From Acanthamoeba castellanii str. Neff (Eukaryota; Discosea; Longamoebia; Acanthamoebidae), in assembly GCF_000313135.1 (NCBI RefSeq), contig NW_004457380.1, forward strand, positions 316,033 through 332,554: a stretch of 16,522 nucleotides of DNA, in the 5' to 3' direction. The translations under genes were made by a program, and so were the position numbers. The stretch's first letter is position 1. Each line of letters starts with the position of its first letter. A model generated the notes under the pieces. The model was not told the origin of the DNA and searched no databases. It saw only the letters and a list, made by a program, of their open reading frames with translations. Positions 1-9,247 of this stretch are shown in pieces.

Positions 1-1365
1 AAAGAATAGTTACCGGTATCGTCGATGCTTGTGCAATCGGCCAGGTCGAGGTGGGTGAGGGCCGGCACGTGTGCGAGGGCGGTCAGCGCGTCCGAGGAGA
101 GCCGGTGGTTCAAACGGAGGCCGAGGGCCGTGAGCTGGGTGCACAAGCCGCCGCCGAAGAGGGTCTCCAAGGCTCTGCACATTGTAAAGCGAGAGAGCGA
201 TGTAATCAGCAAACGCTCAAGGACAAAAACACACGACGACACGATGATATGACGATTTCAAGAGGGGAAGCATACGCGGCGTCAAGTTGGCAACGAACTA
301 ACTCGAGCGTGCGCCAATTGACGCACTTGTCGCGCAGGGCCTGCAGCACCACTGCCGCCTGTTTGAATGAAGACATGTAGGTTATGTGATGAGATTCCCC
401 AGACCTGGGATGGCACCACGGCACACAGTGAAGAAGTGCGAACGTTGTCCATGTCCTCGAAGAAGACGTGCTCCATGGCCGTCGGTAGGTGTGCGAACGT
501 TTCCGCGCACCACTACGTTCGTTACAAACGCGAAGAAGAGAGATGTGAGAGATGTGTGAGTGCAACAACCAACAAATCGTGACCAGCAAATCCCGCGATG
601 AGGAGAGGGGCAGGTACCACAGCAGTATGCAGGCCGAGACGCATCACACGCAAGCGGGGGCTCTTGGCGAACAGGTAGTCGAGACCAGCCGGCGTGAATG
701 AATACTGGGACCTGAAATCCACCGACCGCAGCGACTCCCCGCAGTGGTCCGCTGCACACATAACCTCTCATGTCAGTAACGCACACCAACACACAACACA
801 CAACACACGTAACACCACACACACACACACACACACACACAACACACAACACACAACACACACACAACATGACACAGATCGTACCGAGTGCGCTGAGTGA
901 ATCGTCGTCGAGATTCGAGCAGCCGGTGAGCCCGACGTGGGCCAGGCCCGGGTTGTTGCGGCACAGCAGAGCGAAGTCGTCCTTGGTTATATCGCAGCTG
1001 TCGCCCAGCTCGAGCCGGCGCAGGCTGGTGAGCTGCGCGAACGCGGCCAGCTGCTGGTCGCGCGCCCTGATGATCGACAGCTCGCGGAGCCTGGTGAGGC
1101 GCGTGACGTGGGTCATGGTGGTGTTGTAGGGCACGGTCAGGTTGGTCAGGCTCACGAGCGTGTCGGCGTGCTTGAGCAGGCCCTCGTCGACCCACACGTC
1201 GGTCAGCTTGTAGGTCAGGCTGGCGAAGTGGATCTTCTCGAGGCCTGGGTGGAGCGTCAGCACGGCCGTGATCTCGTCCTCCTCCCAGTCGCTCACCGAG
1301 CCGCAGCCGGCCAGGTAGGCCTCGAGCCTGATCTCCTTGATCTCGGCCAGGGCCGGCACCAGGCG
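1..1365 (-). CDS. Leucine-rich-repeat protein block, partial; possibly the C-terminal part of the adjacent Clu gene
   Basis: Five exons read leftwards: 1365-885, 751-618, 512-405, 358-276 and 174-14. The last ends at a GTAACT donor, so the gene continues beyond the window. Reading phase is kept at every junction. The product carries repeated LRR signatures of the AMN1/F-box-associated type, for example LTHLDLADCTSIDDTG in the last exon and VGLTGCSNLDDDSLSALG at the end of the first. The pattern is a leucine-rich beta strand, then Asn or Cys, then D-x-L. Such LRR solenoids bind proteins; the partner cannot be told. The third intron (404-359) is only 46 nt. The first exon opens directly after an acceptor (CCGTAG at 1371-1366), with a stop in frame just before it and no ATG in the preceding 240 nt. 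The N-terminus must therefore come from an upstream exon, most simply the Clu gene. The LRR identity is fairly sure; the gene limits are not. Confidence 0.72.
776..879. repeat. CACA/CACAACA simple repeat in an LRR intron
   Basis: A run of AC dinucleotides and CACAACA units fills most of the 131-nt intron at 884-752 of the minus-strand LRR block. On the sense strand it reads as GT/TG repeats. Confidence 0.8.
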
Positions 1366-1397
1366 CTACGGTTTTCGATCGAAAGTTGTCAGACCAA

Positions 1398-4300
1398 TCA
1401 AACCGCAGAGCAGTTGAGCAACAAAAACAGTGTGGGACACAGGCGGCGGTATTCAGCACGTGCCTCCTGCAGGCGAGCGGAAGAGCGGGCCAGAAGCGAC
1501 AGCACAGCGACTGACGGCGCGCGCTCCTCTTGCTGGCGAGTGTCGTTGGCACTTTCGACAGCGCGGCTGATGATCGCGTCCAGGCAGCCCTCCGAAACGG
1601 TCAAGGCCTGTTGGGTAACCACACGATTCATACAAACATATGAGGCTCGCGCGTGGGTATATGGGGGAAGGGGGGATTTGTACGGTGTCGAAGTGGTGGG
1701 CGGCCTGGCGCAGCATTTCCTGCTTGACGTTGGTCTGGCTGTTGGGGTCGCCGTAACACACATAGCCGTAGAGCGTATAGTCGCGGAAAGTCAGCGTGCG
1801 ACACAGAAGTTGGCCTGTGTGCGTCGCGAGAAACGAGAGGAAGTGATCAGGTTGTGCCTTGCCCAGGCAGGCAGGAGGCAGGCAGCAAGGCAGTCAGGCG
1901 GGGGTGCATACCGCGCAGCACCAAGGCTTCGGCACACTCAGGGAACACCTCCACGCTTGCCTTGGCCAGGGACGACGCCAATAGCAGCTGGTCGACCGGA
2001 TCGAGGTAGCTGCCACGCGTGGACATCCACTTCTCCACTGCTTGCATCGTCTCTCGCAGTAGCGACGCCTGAATAATACATTTTTTATATTGTAATAATT
2101 AAGTAATAAAATATTTTTTCATCAATCGACCAAGGGAGGCAAACGTACGTCCTTGGTGAGGGCGAGCTTGACTTGCTCGAGAGCCAGAGGCAGTTTGAGC
2201 ATGGTGCACAACAGCATGCCGTAGTACAGGTGGCCCGATGCCGGCAAATCGCTGTTGGTGTGACGGAACGCACAGGTCATGATACGCGCACCAATTACTT
2301 GCGAACGCATTAACCACTCGCGCGGATCGCAGTGGGGAAGTGGGAAGAAGAAGAAACGCACGGCATGGAGAGGCACAGGTCGAACGCCTCGGCCGAGAGC
2401 GTGAGGTAGTTGCTCACGGCCTGGTTCCTGTTGCCCGAAATGGTGATGGTCTCGTTCCGGGTCAGCTGGCCCAGGCGATGGTAGGTCTGCAGGAGGAGGA
2501 ATGCAAGGAATTCGACTGGTCAACCTTGACGCCATCGTCCTACTACGCTGGAAGGGAAAAGAAAGAACCTTGGCCAGGGTGAGATGGAAGGCGATGTCGT
2601 TGTAGCCGCTGGCGATCACGTGGCGCAGCGTCTCGGCTGCGGAGAGGAGAAGCGAATGGGCCTCGGGCGGGTTCTCCAGCACGATGTCCTCGGCGTCCTC
2701 GTACAACACCTGCCAACCGCACCATCGTCAATATAATATAACATAATATAATCTCATATAACATAATATAATTAACGGAAACATACCATGGCTTCGGCGA
2801 GCTCAGTGATACCCATGTGCTTGCTCCTCGTGTTGACCTGCACATCATAGAGGATGGGCAACAGAGATGATGTGGACCACGATCAAATCAGAGAGAACGT
2901 GTGCCGCTTAAAGTAAAGTACGTACCTGGACGAGATCGGGTTGCACGACGAGGGGAGGCTGGAAGCGCTTGTTGTACCCTTGCAGGTGCGTCCAAAACCG
3001 GTCCGACAGCACGATGCCTACCTTGTCGGCAAACCTGTGTGAACATTGCGTGAATTGGCATTGCAGTTAACTGAACTGATCAACATTGCGCGGATTGGCA
3101 TTGTTGTTCTTTGAACTGATCTACGCTTGTGTTTTACGTGTCGTATGTGTCGTGTGTGCGTGTTATGTGTTGCGTGTGTTCCCGTGTGTGCTGTGTGTCG
3201 TACCTGCGCATGAGGAGGTAGAGGTTGAGCTGGAGAAGCACTCGCACGTCCTCGTCGTTTTCGAAGCTCATACGGAACTTGGCGCTCAAGAGCGACGCTA
3301 CGAAAGAGAGCCATGCGATGGGCCGCGAATCCACCTGTGGAACGCAGAGATCGGTACCCGGGTACCGTTGTTATGATTTTGGTTTCCTACAAACTATGCG
3401 CCATGGAGGGGAAGGTACGCGGAAGGGTTGATGACGCAGCATCGTATTGATGAAGTTGATGGTCAGCGCCTGTTTGTTGTTGTAGTAATTGTAGGAATTA
3501 GCAGAATAAAGATAGCCTTTTCGCTATGTTTTTTTTTCATTAGAAACAATTAAAATTAAAAAAAGCGAGGGAAGACCTTGTAGGGTTCTTCGTAGGAGAT
3601 CTTGATGCGGCGCATGCGGTCGCGCAACAGCTGCCGCAGCTTGTTCTTGAACACCCTGTCACGTGTTCACACGAATACACATCTTCTGTGTAAGCACGCG
3701 AATGGCGCAAGCAATCGCTCACGAGAAGGCAGTGAAGAATCAAGTACCTGGCAGTCATCTCAGTGAGCAGGAACTCCTTGGTGAACTCGTTCGTCGCGTG
3801 CTTCCTCACTTTGCCCAGATGCCTCATGTTCACTGCACACCAACAGCAACCCACGCACGCACGAGAGACTGCCATAGTTAGGGTCCATTCAAGCCACGAT
3901 GGCGTGCGTGTGGCATGCAAGTACCTCCGCGGCGGTGGAACTCGTATGACAAATTGACCTGGAGCGCGTTGTCAGGCTTGAGCATGCGATCCAGCTCGCT
4001 CGCCAACTGCGGGATCACGCTCTCGTGCAGCCGCCGCGTGGCCTCCAGCACCTCCATGTTGTGCACCCGCGACTCTGGATCGCCCTTGGCCCACCTTTTG
4101 TTGCACGTCACCCACCACCACATCGACACAGCATTCACCGCACCACGTGGTGAGCCGAACGACAACTTGCAATCAGCAGCTACACGCCCCCCAAGAAGAA
4201 GAAGAAGGAAGAAGAACGAAGAACGAAGAAGAAGGGCCCAAATGCGGCGTACTGGGAGAAGGCGTCGGAGCTGAGAGGCACCGAGTTGGACCGCACGAGC

Positions 4301-7046
4301 TCCGGCCGCAGCAGATTGTAAAAGATGCACCGCAGGCTCTCCGACGCACGCGGCGCTTCTGCCGGGAACAGACGCGCCAAGTCTGCGCCACCCCACACAC
4401 ACACAGAAGTGAGAGTTATGCGAAAAACAAAGAATCATAAATATGAACCAACGACTTCAGCATCAAAGATGTGTACCGACGACGTAGAAGCGACCATCTT
4501 TGCCCTTGTGCCCCTCAAGATCGCCTGCAACGTTGAATGAGAGCAGAGTAAACAAACAAAAATCGAAAAAGAGAAATGGCAAGAGAAAGAAACAGGGAGG
4601 GACCTGGGCCGTAAAGAGCGACTTCCTTGTTGCCGACGATGTGCCGCTTGAGATGGAGCCACTTGCACGCCTGCTCCACCTTGCGACTCAGCTCGGCTTC
4701 CTTCTTCAGCACCGTGAGGCCTCCGTCGTTGGACCCGTAGCACAGCGTCGACGAACTGATCGGCAGCACTGCATCACCCCCAGTGTCAGTGCCAGTACTG
4801 CATCATCGATGATGTGATGCTGATGAGCCGAGCGCAGGTGCGGGGGGGGGTGGTACCAGAGCAGCAGACGAGACGGAAGCCGCGATAGTCGACTGTGCAC
4901 ATGAGCGGGCAGTGCAAGTCGGGTATGCACGCCCGATGCATCATGATCAACGACTTGAGCTCTGTGGATCGTCATATTCACCACTTCATGATTAGAACGG
5001 CCGTTGACAGCAAAGGGCGTGTAGCGGAGGAGGAGGGGTAAAGTCAGTTACCATGACCGGAGGCCTTGATGGCAAACTCGTCGGAGCGCTTCTCGCCGCC
5101 GTACATCCACACGGAATTGTATTTGCCCAGCTTGAAATCGAAGGCCAGCTTGAAGAAGATGCCGCGTACGATGTACCTGGCCAGGTGGTTATAACGAATG
5201 CCAATTTCCGTGTCAGTTCATAGTTAATTGAATGGGCGTGGCGGTATAATAGTAGTGATCAATTGGCGGTTGAGGGCGGCTCGCACTTCTGGCCTCCGGC
5301 TATACCGCCCACAGCCGCCGGTTGAATCGTCTTCTTCGCGTCGGGCTAAGAGAGAAGAAGAGCACGCGTTATCAACCTCAATGTAGTTGGCGGGAGTGCA
5401 TGAACTTCAAAGTTGACACCGAGGAGAGTAGTACCAGAAAGAGCTCGGAGATGATGATCAGGCCGTACTTGCTCGCCGTATCAACGAAATCTGTTGATGA
5501 TTGTAGCACAATTTATGAGCACGGTTACTGCTGCGTGTGAAGTGTGCATTATGAATTGTCTGGCGCACCTCTGGACAACCGGGCCAGCTCGGCATGCCGC
5601 TGCCTGGTGTCGCTCAGCCCCAAGACTCTGTCAAAGCACACGATTCGTGCACACCAACGCCATCGAGTGGGAGAAATGTGAGTCAAACAGGCATAGCAGG
5701 CTACGAAAGAACGTGCACGATGCGTACGTTTGCCACTCTTCGTTCCAGTCTCTCTGCCACCTGTCCTTCTTCTTCCTGTTGCGCCGCTGACGCGCTTCGT
5801 CATCCGAACTGTCCGAGCTATCGGCGCTCGAGTCGCTCGAGGAGTCGTCCCCGGCAGCAGCTTGCAGTGGGTCGACGTCCTCGTCGTCCGTCGTCGGGTC
5901 CTCCCCGCCGAGCAGCAGGTGGTGCTTGCGCCGGTCCACCAGCATACCGGCCCGCAGCACGTACTTGACTTCGTCTTCGCCATCCTCGTGGCCTTCGTCA
6001 GCTTCGCTCGCCTCTTGCTCGCTCCTGCCGCTGCCGCTGCCGCTGCTGCTGTCGTCGCTGCTGTCAGCCGAAGCTTCGGCCTCGGCCTCGGCTTCCTCGC
6101 GCTCCTTCCTCACCTGCCTCCTATGCTCGCGCTCGGCCTTGATGTTCTCATCGATGTCCACGTAGGCGTCCGACATCTCGAGCTGCTTGCCCTTATAGCG
6201 CTCATCGCCGGCCTCTCCCGGTTCGTTCTCGTCATCATTGTCGTCCTCACTCTCGCCCTTTTGTTCCTCCTCTTTCTTCGTGGCGACCTTCTTCTTCTTC
6301 TTGCCCTTGGTCCTCCTGCTCCTCTTCTTATTGTTGGTGATGGTCGCGTGCACCTGGTCGTCGTCCTCGTAGGCGCTGCTGCTGGAGCCTTCGCCCGGCT
6401 GGTAGTACTTCGCGAACCACTCCATCACCTCCTCGCCCTCGCCTTCACTTACACCGCCCTTTGCCTGCTCCTTCTTCTTCTTCTGTTTGTAGAGGGTCGC
6501 CGACTGCTGGAGGGAAGCGATGAACACGTCGGAGGCCTCGTACACGCTGCTCCACCTGTAGTCGACTGCATCGCCTGGTGCCGCTCCCTCTACGGCCCCA
6601 TAGCCACCGCCCCGTGCCGCGCAGGCGCCATCGTCATCATCATCTTGCTCCATCTTGCCGCTACTCGGATTCTGGATTTCCTCATCTTCTGCGATCCACT
6701 GCTCGGGCGCGCCATAGCCTCCACCTCTGATGCCTCCCAGGCTGGCCGGGTCCTCGTCTTCCCCGCTGGCGAGATCATCGTTGACGATTTGCGCCTCTGC
6801 CTCATCTGCCGCCTTTTCTGTTCGCCTTGTTTCATCATCAACGGTCGTTATTTTCGTCTTCTTCTCTTCTTCTCCTTCGTTCTTGTCTTCGGTTTGTTGT
6901 TGATGGTGCGGCTGGCCACGAGGAGGAGCAGAGGGTGCGTCGGTAGGGCCACGGCTGGCGGCGACCGCGGCGGGAGTGCGGGTGTCTTCTTCAATGGCGG
7001 CCCACTGGCGGCGCAGGGCCATGAAATCGTAGGCTCGCGCAGACAT
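1398..7046 (-). CDS. Clu-domain protein with acidic N-terminus and TPR-like C-terminus (22 exons)
   Basis: Exons: 7046-5728, 5627-5569, 5490-5435, 5345-5287, 5176-5052, 4961-4857, 4768-4604, 4524-4477, 4382-4253, 4094-3925, 3832-3748, 3655-3577, 3469-3419, 3334-3204, 3034-2926, 2837-2787, 2709-2569, 2486-2362, 2251-2149, 2068-1912, 1814-1684 and 1607-1398. All junctions are GT-AG and in phase, giving 1202 residues. Residues 1-439 are low complexity: Glu/Asp/Ser runs and Lys tracts. The Clu domain (about 440-690) shows AAVGGIAGGQKYIVRGIFF, WMYGGEKRSDEFAIKASGHE, VDYRGFRLV, CYGSNDGG, DLEGHKGKDGRFYVVDLARL and VPLSSDAF. A Clu-central-like VNMRHLGKVR lies near 746. Residues about 913-1150 are helical and TPR-like. 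The family includes Dictyostelium CluA, yeast Clu1 and animal Clueless, which act in mitochondrial distribution and bind mRNA in the cytosol. I saw no Clu-N ubiquitin-like domain, so orthology to CluA is doubtful. The C-terminus may instead splice into the LRR exons. Confidence 0.82.
3352..3367. repeat. 16-nt perfect palindrome CGGTACCCGGGTACCG
   Basis: The palindrome lies in the intron before Clu exon 14, 18 nt upstream of the exon in the sense direction. No function is evident; it may fold in the pre-mRNA near the acceptor. Confidence 0.6.
4842..4973 (-). repeat. Inverted repeat arm A (Clu exon 6 and flanks)
   Basis: The reverse complement of this segment is identical to 7624-7753, except that its run of C bases after the donor is 9 long instead of 7. 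It covers the last 12 nt of the intron before exon 6, the whole exon and the start of the next intron. Sequence outside the segment on both sides differs. Confidence 0.93.
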
Positions 7047-7337
7047 CGTCCTCTCCTTCTTGGTTGTTGAGCACCCCTTCTTTGCCTTGGCTTCCGCACC
7101 TTTTGTTTAATTAATTCACATTGTTCAAATACTCGGCATTCTGTGTCTGGCGCGGGCTGCCCGGCTTGGAGTGAAGGAGCAGAGGATCAGCTTCAGCGTC
7201 TGATTCTCTAAGCCTCCTCATTCCACAGGTTCATAAAAGTGCTGTTACGCCACTTTCTTTATAAGGTCTTTGATACCAAAAGGTGGTCCAGTAAGGTCAA
7301 AGATCAGGAAGAACAGAGACAACATTGCGCCCTTACT
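7047..7337. other. Divergent spacer upstream of the Clu gene, probable promoter region
   Basis: This stretch separates the Clu start codon (7046, minus strand) from the first recognisable exon of the inverted copy (7338, plus strand). Its nearest part is AT-richer around 7105-7135, and I see no clear TATA element or other named motif. Part of it may be a decayed continuation of the inverted copy, since 7265-7280 loosely resembles the start of Clu exon 3, but the match is too short to claim. Confidence 0.3.
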
Positions 7338-7753
7338 TTGCCCCAACTCAAAGAAGACGATCAAGCCAGCGGCAGTGGGCGGTATTGCTGGAGGCCAGAA
7401 GTACTCTATGCGATGATACCACACGCACTTGATGTTGCTTTTGTTACTAACCACTTTTCAGTGCTGGTTGTTGGGGCCAGGTACATCGTGCGAGGCAATG
7501 TGTGGATGTACGGCGGTGAGGAACGCTCCGACGAGTTTGCCGTCAAGGCTTCCGGCCACGGTAACCATTTCGAAATTGTTCTAGCGCGCTTCAAAGACCC
7601 TTGGGTTGGGCGTGCAACTGATCGACGATCCACAGAGCTCAAGTCGTTGATCATGATGCATCGGGCGTGCATACCCGACTTGCACTGCCCGCTCATGTGC
7701 ACAGTCGACTATCGCGGCTTCCGTCTCGTCTGCTGCTCTGGTACCACCCCCCC
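7338..7753 (+). pseudogene. Inverted partial copy of Clu exons 4-6
   Basis: Three blocks match the minus-strand Clu gene in the same order. 7345-7402 matches exon 4 (KKTIKPAAVGGIAGGQ). 7481-7560 matches exon 5 (YIVRG, then WMYGGEERSDEFAVKASGH). 7636-7740 matches exon 6 (ELKSLIMMHRACIPDLHC and VDYRGFRLVCCSG). The splice donors after exons 4, 5 and 6 are kept. Three things mark it as broken. The acceptor before the exon 4 copy is lost (AG aligned to GC). The exon 5 copy lacks 45 nt, about 15 residues including the FFKLAFDF stretch. The exons upstream (the acidic N-terminus) and downstream (Clu-central, TPR) are absent. The exon 6 block is identical to its source, while the exon 5 block differs at about 8 of 79 aligned bases. 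A rearranged expressed gene is possible but less likely. Confidence 0.75.
7624..7753 (+). repeat. Inverted repeat arm B (copy of Clu exon 6 and flanks)
   Basis: This is the partner of the arm at 4842-4973, about 2.65 kb away in the opposite orientation. It has no mismatches apart from the C-run length. The arms could pair to invert the 5'-coding part of the Clu gene or to exchange sequence by gene conversion. Confidence 0.93.
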
Positions 7754-7811
7754 GCGCGCTGGTACCACGCCTCTTGCGTGGGCCTGACCTTGTCTTCTTC
7801 GCCTTCGTCAG

Positions 7812-8677
7812 GCAAAGTTGTGCCTGCCTGAGCTCCCAGTATTCGTTCACGCCAGCTGGCCTCGACTACCTGTTCACCAAATGCAACGGGCTCCGTGCTA
7901 TGCGTCTCAGCTTGCACACCGCAGTGGTAAGTCGCCCACAACACCCACCAATTGTCCTACCGGCCTTTCCAGTGGTGCGCCGACACCTGCCGGCCGGAGC
8001 AGGTCTTCTTCTGGAAAAACGTATGCGTATCTCTCTCGTCCTCGATTTCAATTAGCTCTAACCTTGCGGAGGGCGCAGACGGTCGTACAGGCACTTAGGG
8101 ACAAGTGTCACCCACCTCGACCTGGCCGGATGCACGCTGGACTTAGGCAGCCTCAACAAGATCAGCACCGCAGGCCTCATCCCTGTGCTCCAGCAAAACT
8201 CGTGCGCTATGACACGACACATGACACGCACACACACACCGACACACGACACACATGGCACACAACGCACACGACACACAAAACACACAGACACGACACT
8301 ACACACACGGAACGACACGACGCGCACGACACGCACGACACACACGACACACACGACACACGACACACGACACACGACACACCAACTGTGCGTGCGTGCG
8401 TGCCTACCTTGCCGGATGGTGTCGCCCGCCCAAGCTCACCTCGCTCTCCTTGAAGGACAACAACATCAGGGCCTCAGTTACTTGACTGCCGGCGCTCCCA
8501 AGCTGTTCGGGCCATCGCCGATTTCATTGTGTGGAAGTGTGCCGTGTGTGTGCCGTGTGTGTACCGTGTGTGGCCGTGCGTGGCCGTGCAACACTAATCG
8601 CGTGTCCCTCGTGCAAGTTTACGAAGGCCTCCGTCAAGGCCCTGGCGCTGCGGAAGAGCACTGCGGAAAATAAGTGA
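7812..8677 (+). pseudogene. Inverted degraded copy of the LRR exons
   Basis: The segment follows the Clu relic and resembles the minus-strand LRR exons in order. 7825-7926 encodes SSQYSFTPAGLDYLF and MRLSLHTAV, matching exon 751-618. 7973-8020 encodes WCADTCRPEQVFF, matching WCAETFAHLPTAMEHVFF of exon 512-405. 8080-8107 encodes TVVQALRDK, matching exon 358-276. About 8109-8204 reads VTHLDLAGCTLDLGSLN in a shifted frame, so sequence between RDK and THLDLA was lost. After a long CACGAC-repeat stretch, 8433-8487 reads PKLTSLSLKDNNI, another LRR. A possible last exon at 8618-8677 ends in a TGA. The frameshift, the deletion and the failure to join in phase to the Clu relic argue for a pseudogene. 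Divergence from the source exons is clearly greater than in the Clu exon 6 block. Confidence 0.65.
8209..8400. repeat. ACACGAC-type simple repeat array in the LRR relic
   Basis: Degenerate units of CACACGA, ACACGAC and CACGACA run for about 190 nt, where the copy would have an intron. It is the longest repeat tract in the window and has the same composition as introns of the active genes. Confidence 0.8.
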
Positions 8678-9247
8678 GCAAATTCCGTGCACCTTGGCGG
8701 CGCACGCAGAAAAAAGCCAAAGCGGCGCCTTTTGTGCGTGCAACAGTGAGGCGACCCAAGCTGCGTGTCGGGCACCGCCCCACCTCGGCGGCCAGCATTG
8801 GGCGGTTCGTCTTCTCACACAGGTGACCTCGCATGCTGACGAAGATAAGCACAAAAGGAAAAGACAAAAAACTCAACTTGTTTATTGTGTTTTGTTTGGA
8901 ATCGGGCAATGAAATGTCTGGTTCTTCTCGGGGCGGTCGACAAAAATTACGAGCAGCCAGCTCCATTTCTTCATCGTTGTTGGTGCGTGATTCACACGCC
9001 ATTCGATCTTGATGCTCAACGACGCCTGAGCTTTTCTGGCGTTATCCATTTCCTCTCGCGTCGCCTTCGGTTTGAGGCACAGCCATGGTGGTGCGTACAC
9101 AAAATCTTAATCACCAAAATTAAATTAATTACTTTTCCATCGCGGCATGAGCCGAATCTTAATTGATGCCATAACAATTACATCAACTCTTTATTGAACA
9201 ATAATCATTATACTTATTATTTGTAGTTCATTCTCACGCCCACGAGG
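8678..9247. other. Intergenic stretch with no supported gene
   Basis: About 570 nt lie between the LRR relic and the receptor-kinase gene. The left half is GC-balanced; the right half (9110-9240) is AT-rich, as is usual for spacers and introns here. A 72-codon minus-strand frame at 9100-8882 has a plausible composition but no family signature and no matching exon nearby. First exons of the receptor-kinase could be hidden in the right part; for instance an acceptor-like TTTGTAG ends near 9226, followed by FILTPTRM in frame with the later exons. Confidence 0.4.

Noticed and set aside
937..2076. 379-codon open frame on the plus strand
   Set aside because: It is antisense to the LRR exon 1365-885 and the last Clu exons, whose minus-strand frames carry family motifs and phased splice sites. 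It is a GC-bias shadow.
5730..7070. 446-codon open frame on the plus strand, rich in Leu and Val
   Set aside because: It is the antisense of the acidic first Clu exon; the hydrophobic composition is simply the complement of Glu/Asp/Lys codons.
7239..7787. A single continuous 182-residue protein
   Set aside because: Its parts match Clu exons 4, 5 and 6, separated by intron-like sequence with conserved splice donors. The frame is open through the introns by chance.
8209..8400. Possible CRISPR-like or minisatellite array
   Set aside because: The units are degenerate 7-nt simple repeats with no spacers, and the same sequence fills ordinary introns in this eukaryotic window.
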